From the NCBI RefSeq assembly GCF_001439605.1, contig NZ_LMBX01000010.1, forward strand, positions 60,347 through 124,346: DNA of 64,000 bases, in the 5' to 3' direction. The translations under genes and the position numbers were made by a program. This document shows, one piece after another, positions 58,786-64,000 of this stretch (positions within the stretch are counted from its first letter, which is position 1; every line of letters begins with the position of its first letter). The notes below the pieces were generated by a model that was not told where the DNA came from, ran no database searches, and saw nothing but the letters and a program-made list of their open reading frames with translations. Source of the DNA: Cytobacillus praedii. Lineage in GTDB: Bacteria; Bacillota; Bacilli; Bacillales; Cytobacillaceae.

Positions 58786-59023
58786 TTTTTTCTCCGAATT
58801 TGATAAAGGTTCTTTCATCTTCCACTAATCCGCAGGCAGCGCATTGAACACGATAGTCTGGTCCCCTATATTCCATATGAAAAGGGCTTAAATTTTCACT
58901 GGTGTATTCTTCAAGAACAATACCGGAATGGGGATCCATTTTAACTGACTGAGGAACTTGCTTTATAATGTTAAAACGGCTCTTATTTGTTTTACAATTA
59001 GGACAGCGGTATGGTGAGCTCAT
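58781..59023 (-). CDS. Small zinc-ribbon protein, unknown
   Basis: An 80-residue protein with CPNC (residues 7-10) and CAAC (about 60-63), a typical zinc ribbon; the spacing between the pairs is about 50. The start at 59023 has AAGGGAG 11 bp upstream; an ATG seven codons earlier has no ribosome binding site. I cannot assign a family. The stop lies in the shared terminator. Confidence 0.72.
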   Translation of the reverse strand: MSSPYRCPNCKTNKSRFNIIKQVPQSVKMDPHSGIVLEEYTSENLSPFHMEYRGPDYRVQCAACGLVEDERTFIKFGEKN

Positions 59024-59130
59024 GTAAAAACATTCTCCCTTCATAATTATTTATATCTATTTTTTGCACAATTGTTTTTATTTATGTAAAAATGGGAGAG
59101 ATGCAAGTGGATGAATAGGAGGAAGCCACA

Positions 59131-59403
59131 TTGAAAAAGAAAATGAATTTCAGTCAATTATTAAAAGAATATCGTACATTATGGAATAACCGTTTGCTTT
59201 CTGGAGATGAAGAAGCTGAATACATTCTAAAAACGGCGATAACAAGAGAATTAAAAGATGAAAATTCTCATCCCAGAGTGAGGAAGTCACCCCACGAGAA
59301 GTTTTATTTTGCTGTGAAAAGAGTGATGGAATCTCATTTAACAGAAAATGATAAACAACTGCTTATTCAAGTCCATCTTGAAATGATGGAGAATATAAAG
59401 TGA
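59131..59403 (+). CDS. Small helical protein, unknown
   Basis: A 90-residue basic, helical protein (NFSQLLKEYRTLWNNRLLSG at the start). The TTG start has AGGAGG 8 bp upstream, so it is very probably translated. No domain is recognised. It is followed by a repeat-like intergenic region and then the lipoprotein/two-component operon. Confidence 0.72.
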   Translation: MKKKMNFSQLLKEYRTLWNNRLLSGDEEAEYILKTAITRELKDENSHPRVRKSPHEKFYFAVKRVMESHLTENDKQLLIQVHLEMMENIK

Positions 59404-59404
59404 T

Positions 59405-59575
59405 TCAATCAGTAGTTCGGTTCCTTCATCCCCGCTGATTGTTAGTTGACCTAATCATGCCAGAAATGCCAGGTCCTGCAGCCGAATCGGGTTTAACGTC
59501 TATCTTCAGGCTTATACGGGCTTGATTTCCAATTAGGTATTTCAGTGGGTTAACTAGCGATAAAATAACAATATC
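59405..59575. repeat. Hairpin-rich intergenic element, copy 2
   Basis: Contains CCCCGCTGATTGTTAG near 59437-59453, matching the inverse of a word in copy 1, and CCTAAT...ATTAGG arms (about 59449-59542), plus TTCAGTGGG near the end. It probably belongs to the same repeat family as 56130-56335. Confidence 0.4.
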
Positions 59576-59651
59576 CACAAACCCATTTCACATTTTTATC
59601 ACAAACTTTGTGTAAGATGAGGGGTAGTATATATGAAGGAGATTCCAGAAA

Positions 59652-60632
59652 ATGATGCGGAGTTTAAAAAGAATTGTGATATTCCTGGTTGCCGTTTTTT
59701 TTCTATCATCCTGTTCGAATAAAGAATATCCGCCAGTCCAAGAGAATCTTTCGATCGCAGCAACTGTGAATATTAAAGATAAATCGCTTTCATTTATAGA
59801 CCTCGACAAAATGGAGAAAATGCTAGATTGGGAAATGGACAAGCCATATACGGGAGCCATTATTTTTCCTGACGGAGACACCATTCTTTTGTATGGAAAG
59901 CAGGTGGAAACGGCTGATCTTTATTCACTTAAGAGAGGACAGAAGATCGATAGCTGGAAAACAGGCAAAGGGATTGTTAATGGCAAATTGCTGCAACAGG
60001 GATCAAAAATTGCACTGGTTGATCAGGATTTGAACAAAATCAGATTCTTTAATCTGAATGGGGAAGAACAATGGCAAGTAAAAACGGAAATGAATCCACT
60101 TACTATCTTAGAAGCGGAGAAAGAGAAAAAGCTTTTTGTGCTAAGCTTTAATAAGAAACAATTAACCGTTATTGACCTAGTGAAAAGAAAAAAAATAGAA
60201 GGTTATCCAATTCATCCATCTGCAGCGGGTGCGTGGTTAAATGATGCTAAGGGTGAAATTTGGATTGGCGGGCATGGATCGGGAGCGGAAATTGAAAAGG
60301 ATATCCATGTGTACAACTCCGTTTCAGGCGAATTTATACGAAAAATTCCAGCCCCATCTATGCCCATTAACTTTATTGGCAATGACAATCATGTTTTTGT
60401 CCTAAGCCACGGGACGAGTAAGCTATATCAATTAAATGAGGATGGAAATGTGCTCGATTCGATAGTTGTTGGAGCAAATCCTTTTGAAATGCTTCTTATT
60501 GATAATCAACTGATCATAGCAGGTTATGATAGCAATGATCTTCACATCATTGACGCAGAGAATCTAAAAATAAATAAAACGATTTCCGTCGGAAATGGAC
60601 CATTTCAAATTGTAGTGAGGGAGAGAAAATAA
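59652..60632 (+). CDS. Beta-propeller lipoprotein
   Basis: A 326-residue lipoprotein with lipobox LSSCS (Cys21) and a series of YVTN/NHL-like blades (for example DADLYSLKRGQKIDSW-type strands; KLYQLNEDGNVLDSIVVGANPFEML; IIDAENLKINKTISVGNGPF). The stop overlaps the start of the response regulator by one base, and the histidine kinase follows, so this is a three-gene operon. The propeller could be an accessory sensor outside the membrane that modulates the kinase. That role is inference. AAGGAG precedes the ATG. Confidence 0.85.
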   Translation: MMRSLKRIVIFLVAVFFLSSCSNKEYPPVQENLSIAATVNIKDKSLSFIDLDKMEKMLDWEMDKPYTGAIIFPDGDTILLYGKQVETADLYSLKRGQKIDSWKTGKGIVNGKLLQQGSKIALVDQDLNKIRFFNLNGEEQWQVKTEMNPLTILEAEKEKKLFVLSFNKKQLTVIDLVKRKKIEGYPIHPSAAGAWLNDAKGEIWIGGHGSGAEIEKDIHVYNSVSGEFIRKIPAPSMPINFIGNDNHVFVLSHGTSKLYQLNEDGNVLDSIVVGANPFEMLLIDNQLIIAGYDSNDLHIIDAENLKINKTISVGNGPFQIVVRERK

Positions 60633-61315
60633 TGGTGCAAACAAATATCTTAATAATCGATGATGAGGAAGATATGCGTCATCTTGCGGAAATGTATCTC
60701 GAAAACTCTGGCTTTCATTGCTATCTTGCTTCGAGTGGACAGGAAGGATATGAAGTATTAACTCATAAAAAAATCGATTTGATTATCCTTGATATCATGA
60801 TGCCTGATGAAAATGGCTTTCAAGTTTGTGCGAGAATAAGGGAGAAGTACAATATTCCGATTATTTTTTTATCAGCAAAAGGCGAGGAATGGGATAAGGT
60901 GAAAGGATTCCAGCTAGGTGGGGACGATTATATTGTAAAACCATTTAGTCCAGGAGAAATGATTGCAAGGATACAGGCTGTTTTAAGAAGAGCTGGATTG
61001 ACTGCTAATGAGACACAGTCGCGCGTACAATTAGGTGAAATAGTCATTGAGCGAATGGCCAGAACAGTAATGGTTGCTGATACGATGGTTGCCCTTACAC
61101 TGAAAGAGTACGAGCTATTGCTTTTTTTTGCTGATCATTATGCCCAAGCCTTGAGCAGAGAGCAGCTGTTGGAGAATATTTGGGGAATGGATTACATAGG
61201 AAGTTTGCGTACTGTAGATACACATATTAAGACCCTCCGAATGAAGCTTGGGGTAGCTGATTATATTCAAACCGTTTGGGGAATTGGGTATAAATTTGAG
61301 GTACAGGCAAAATGA
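60632..61315 (+). CDS. OmpR/PhoB-family response regulator
   Basis: A 227-residue regulator: receiver domain (about 5-118, phospho-Asp in LIILDIMMPDENGF, Asp53 region, with Thr/Ser and Lys in FLSAKG and IVKPF) and a winged-helix DNA-binding domain (about 130-225, LTLKEYELLLFFADH). It is coupled by overlapping stop and start codons to both neighbours. Targets are unknown; the downstream lipoprotein gene with its own spacer is a candidate. Confidence 0.93.
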   Translation: MVQTNILIIDDEEDMRHLAEMYLENSGFHCYLASSGQEGYEVLTHKKIDLIILDIMMPDENGFQVCARIREKYNIPIIFLSAKGEEWDKVKGFQLGGDDYIVKPFSPGEMIARIQAVLRRAGLTANETQSRVQLGEIVIERMARTVMVADTMVALTLKEYELLLFFADHYAQALSREQLLENIWGMDYIGSLRTVDTHIKTLRMKLGVADYIQTVWGIGYKFEVQAK

Positions 61316-62709
61316 TATTCAACATGGATAGCATTGCAAAAAAGCTTTGGCTGACAATCACGGCTGCCATCGTTGTTACGATTATTTACTCTTATTTTTT
61401 GTCTTATCTTTTTTATGAAAAGCTTTACGTTGAAAATGTCGAAGAAAATTTACTCGAAGAAGGACGCCGTCTTGCTGCTGAGTATGAAGGTGGTCCTTTA
61501 TCGGATGAATTAAAGGATAGGATTGATTGGTATAGTTCAAAATCCGAAACAGAAATATTTATTGTTAGTAATCCAAGAGAATTAAGCGCATGTCTTCCTT
61601 TTGATATTGATTATGAAACATTAATCAGCGGAACGGAAAGAGAAAAACTGCTTAAAGGGAAACCAGTCAAGAAAATAGGCTACGAAGAGCGGTTTGATAG
61701 AAAAATAATGGCAGTTGTCATTCCTTTATTGGACGAAAATCGATTGGAAGGCATTATATATCTCTACATCCCTTTAGCAAAAATATCAGAGGTAACGACA
61801 GACTTTGCTTATTTGTGGATGATTGCAGGGATTTTATTTCTCGTCTTTGCCATTTTTACAGGGACGATGCTGGTGAGAAAACTGACAAAGCCGTTAATTG
61901 ATATGAAGGATGCAGCAGGAAAAGTGTCACTGGGTGACTACTCAGTAAAAATTAAGAATGATTCTATGGATGAAATTGGCCAGCTTGCTCTAGCATTTAA
62001 TCATATGGCTTCATCCATTCAAAAAGAGGACGAACGGAAGAAAGAGTTTCTTGCAAATGTATCTCATGAATTAAGAACCCCGATTAGCTACATTAAAGGG
62101 TATAGTGATGCTTTACATACTGGAATAATTAAAGAAGAAGATCAGAGCAAATATTTAAGCTTAATTCATAGGGAAGCAGGAAGAATGGAGAGACTTGTAG
62201 GAGATCTTCTTGATCTTTCAAAGCTCGATTCGAATGAATTCAAGATTGAAAAAACCCCACTTCCACTTGGTCAGTTAATAGAGGATGCTGTTCAGAAATA
62301 CATTTTAAAGATGAGAGAAAAAGAAATCGAATTTAATTTCGAAGTAGATCCCGACGTTATCATTAATGGGGATGCTGGCAGAATAGAACAAGTCCTTCAA
62401 AATATTCTCGATAATTCTATTCGCTATACCGATAACGGCAGGATTACATTAAAGATGTATAAAATAAATGAAAGATGCTCAATTGAAATTTCGGATACTG
62501 GCGTGGGGATACCTGCTGAGGATATGCATAAAATCAAACAGCGTTTCTTTCGTGTAAATCGGGCGAGAACAAGAAAAGATGGCGGTACAGGCTTAGGGCT
62601 CGCAATTGCTGAGAAACTAATTTCACTTCATGGCGGTACATTAATCATTGATAGCAAGCTTGGAAAAGGAACAATGGTACAAATCAATCTACCTGTTCTA
62701 GATATTTAA
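61312..62709 (+). CDS. Membrane sensor histidine kinase
   Basis: A 465-residue kinase: TM1 (about 13-35), an extracytoplasmic sensor of about 125 residues, TM2 (about 165-185), HAMP (186-240), HisKA with ANVSHELRTPISYIKGY (His near 252), and HATPase_c with N box (ILDNSIRYT), G1 (DTGVGIP), F (RFFRVNRARTRKDGG) and G2 (GTGLGLAI). It pairs with the response regulator, overlapping it by 4 bp. The signal is unknown. Confidence 0.93.
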   Translation: MIFNMDSIAKKLWLTITAAIVVTIIYSYFLSYLFYEKLYVENVEENLLEEGRRLAAEYEGGPLSDELKDRIDWYSSKSETEIFIVSNPRELSACLPFDIDYETLISGTEREKLLKGKPVKKIGYEERFDRKIMAVVIPLLDENRLEGIIYLYIPLAKISEVTTDFAYLWMIAGILFLVFAIFTGTMLVRKLTKPLIDMKDAAGKVSLGDYSVKIKNDSMDEIGQLALAFNHMASSIQKEDERKKEFLANVSHELRTPISYIKGYSDALHTGIIKEEDQSKYLSLIHREAGRMERLVGDLLDLSKLDSNEFKIEKTPLPLGQLIEDAVQKYILKMREKEIEFNFEVDPDVIINGDAGRIEQVLQNILDNSIRYTDNGRITLKMYKINERCSIEISDTGVGIPAEDMHKIKQRFFRVNRARTRKDGGTGLGLAIAEKLISLHGGTLIIDSKLGKGTMVQINLPVLDI

Positions 62710-62786
62710 ATGTTTTTTCACATATACCACACAACTTAGAGTTAAGATGACAGTAAAGCAAGACTAATATAAAGGGGATTATACGA

Positions 62787-63251
62787 ATGAAAAAAATATT
62801 ATTACTGCTCGTTTTATTAGTAACTGCAGTTTTTACTGCAGCATGTTCATCAGAGAGTAAGGAAGAAGAGCCAGCCATTCTAGATGTGAAATTAACGATT
62901 AATCCGGAAAAAGCTGAAGTAAATGAACCAGTTGTTTTTGAGGCGAACGTTACATATGGAGAGGAAGAAGTGACAGACGCCGAGGAAGTTAAATTTGAAA
63001 TTTGGCGGGCAAATGATGAAAACCATGAAAAAGTGGCAGTCGAGCACGCAGAAAATGGCATCTATCGTTTAGAAAAAAGCTTCACTGAGGAAGGAACTTA
63101 TTATATTTATTCTCATGTTACGGCAAAGAATATGCACAGTATGCCTAAAAAAGAATTCGTCATCGGTCAGCCTAGTGAACCAGAGCAAGATGACTCCGAA
63201 ATGAAGATGAATATGGAGGAGGAAGAAGCAGAACATAATGGTGATCATTAA
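62787..63251 (+). CDS. YtkA/FixH-like lipoprotein with Met/His-rich tail
   Basis: A 154-residue lipoprotein (lipobox TAACSS, Cys20) with an immunoglobulin-like YtkA/FixH domain (about 30-125) and an acidic tail ending MKMNMEEEEAEHNGDH. NMHSMPK inside the domain and the Met and His residues of the tail could bind copper or another metal. It follows the two-component genes by 77 bp with its own GGGGA site. It may be controlled by the upstream system. Confidence 0.85.
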   Translation: MKKILLLLVLLVTAVFTAACSSESKEEEPAILDVKLTINPEKAEVNEPVVFEANVTYGEEEVTDAEEVKFEIWRANDENHEKVAVEHAENGIYRLEKSFTEEGTYYIYSHVTAKNMHSMPKKEFVIGQPSEPEQDDSEMKMNMEEEEAEHNGDH

Positions 63252-63252
63252 A

Positions 63253-63281
63253 GAAAGCAGCCAAGCGGCTGCTTTTTTAGA
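63253..63281 (+). terminator. Terminator after the YtkA-like gene
   Basis: AAAGCAGCC and GGCTGCTTT form a 9-bp stem with a 4-nt loop and following T residues. Confidence 0.9.
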
Positions 63282-63680
63282 TTTTAGGTGCTGTTTCTCC
63301 TATTCCTTCCATTCTATCCATCATTGTATATTCACAAATGTAATATCCGCGTAATATAAGTAAAAGAAATACACCGTCAAAAAAACTGTCAATACTAATT
63401 TTCTAGTATTAAACTGGAAGTTTCCTAATTGGAGAGCCATATATGTAAATCCTATCCATGGGGAAATTAACCGTAAGTTTCATACTAAAAACTAGTAAAA
63501 TAAAGGATTATCACCTATTCTAGTATTTTTTCAACCATTCAATTTTCTAATAATTGCTAGTAAATTAGTTAAATGTAAAATCCTTCCTAAAATATTACTA
63601 GAAACCGTGTGTTATGATGATTGTGCAAGTTACACAGCACTACAAAAAATAAACCAAACACATCAGGGAGGATTTATATA
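63282..63680. other. Long intergenic region with repeated CTAGTA words
   Basis: CTAGTA occurs on the plus strand near 63413, 63495, 63523 and 63555, and in inverted form (TACTAG) near 63599. On the minus strand 63440-63321 encodes a 39-residue hydrophobic peptide (KLVLTVFLTVYFFYLYYAD) with a weak AGGAT site; its reality is uncertain. TATGAT near 63613 is a possible -10 for the gene at 63681. Confidence 0.35.
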
Positions 63681-64000
63681 ATGAATAAAAAAGTAATTTT
63701 TTCAGTAGCAGCTGCAGCAGCATTATTAGTATCTAATCCAGTAGTTAACAAGGCGGACGCGGCAGCAAATTGCCCAACTCCACAACAAGTTGTTAAAATA
63801 AATCAATCTACTATCCTTAATAAGGATCAAATCAATAGTGAGATTCAAAAATTAATGAAAGAATACAATATTACTTGGAATATGAATCAAGTAAATCAGC
63901 AAACAGCTGTTAAACAGCCAGTACAAAAGCCAGCACAGACACAAACTCAAAAGCCAGCACAGACACAAACTCAAAAGCCAGCACAGACACAAACTCAAAA
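63681..64000 (+). CDS. Secreted repeat protein, YkwD/CAP-like N-terminus (partial)
   Basis: The first 106 codons of a secreted protein; the gene runs off the window. A signal peptide with an Ala-rich core (residues 1-30, cleavage near ADAAA) is followed by a short domain (CPTPQQVVKINQ ... YNITWNMNQVNQ) and a Gln/Pro/Thr repeat linker. This layout is that of YkwD-type CAP-domain proteins of Bacillaceae, whose CAP domain would lie beyond base 64000. AGGGAGG precedes the ATG. Confidence 0.8.
   Translation, partial: MNKKVIFSVAAAAALLVSNPVVNKADAAANCPTPQQVVKINQSTILNKDQINSEIQKLMKEYNITWNMNQVNQQTAVKQPVQKPAQTQTQKPAQTQTQKPAQTQTQ
63924..63995 (+). repeat. Three perfect 24-bp tandem repeats
   Basis: Exact repeats of a 24-base unit encoding QKPAQTQT, with a fourth starting at the window edge. 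The copy number probably varies between strains. Confidence 0.95.

Noticed and set aside
63282..63680. c-di-AMP (ydaO) riboswitch before the YkwD-like gene
   Set aside because: Such switches occur before some cell-wall genes, but the conserved core sequence was not found here.

Overview
The window looks like chromosomal DNA of an endospore-forming member of the Bacillaceae. It is AT-rich, has strong AGGAGG-type ribosome binding sites with many TTG and GTG starts, and carries clear relatives of Bacillus subtilis genes: yceG/yceH/terD, thyA-dfrA, ilvA, ypmP/Q/R/S, the kamA/yod locus, spo0M, yozE, yodN, yozD, yodL, deoD, yodJ and ctpA. From memory, the order of the last group follows the B. subtilis ctpA-yodJ-deoD-yodL-yozD-yodN-yozE-yokU-kamA order, interrupted by two large blocks. 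I see no rRNA, tRNA, CRISPR array, transposase or phage gene.

Layout. 1-4213: the end of a tellurite/stress (Ter) gene cluster (HAD hydrolase end, YceG, TelA, TerD). 4344-7594: a secreted lethal-factor-like metallopeptidase, thymidylate synthase-dihydrofolate reductase, and a PlsC acyltransferase. 7643-16686: threonine dehydratase, a TatA-TatC pair, YpmP, a PCYCGC lipoprotein, a membrane histidine kinase, a nucleoside hydrolase, the Sco copper chaperone YpmQ, GDSL esterase YpmR and YpmS. 16683-19267: a DUF4397 protein, an RsgA-type ribosome GTPase behind what looks like a leader-peptide attenuator, and a YjcZ-type sporulation peptide with a SigK-like promoter. 19503-25866: yodT-yodS-yodR-yodQ-yodP and a sigma-54 activator (beta-lysine metabolism). 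Their partner kamA-yokU lies at 36554-38275 behind a sigma-54 promoter.

Between these two halves of the lysine locus sits a 10.5 kb block (25872-36400): a Crp/Fnr-family regulator divergent from an operon of a heme/siderophore-type ABC transporter (permease, IsdE-like lipoprotein, ATPase) and a complete class I chelatase (BchI/ChlI-like, BchD/ChlD-like, CobN/BchH-like). The divergent promoter region holds a perfect TGTGA-N6-TCACA palindrome and two Fur-box-like sites. No cobalamin, chlorophyll or F430 gene is nearby. Iron-regulated uptake followed by removal of metal from an imported tetrapyrrole is the most interesting reading, and it is inference.

38588-48013: a sugar phosphotransferase cluster (class II aldolase, archaeal-type triose-phosphate isomerase-like protein, YjbQ, PRD regulator, galactitol-type EIIA/EIIB/EIIC, ribulose-phosphate-epimerase-like protein, aldehyde dehydrogenase, HPr-like protein). 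It is bounded by direct repeats of about 80 bp that duplicate the 3' end and terminator of a small membrane-protein gene. This is a footprint of insertion, and the encoded pathway cannot be matched to a known sugar from the sequence alone.

48110-63251: the yod region continues, then comes a COG0523 GTPase, a secreted protein of unknown type, and an operon of a beta-propeller lipoprotein with a response regulator and a histidine kinase, followed by a YtkA/FixH-like lipoprotein. The window ends inside a secreted, repeat-containing protein that resembles the N-terminus of YkwD/CAP-domain proteins.
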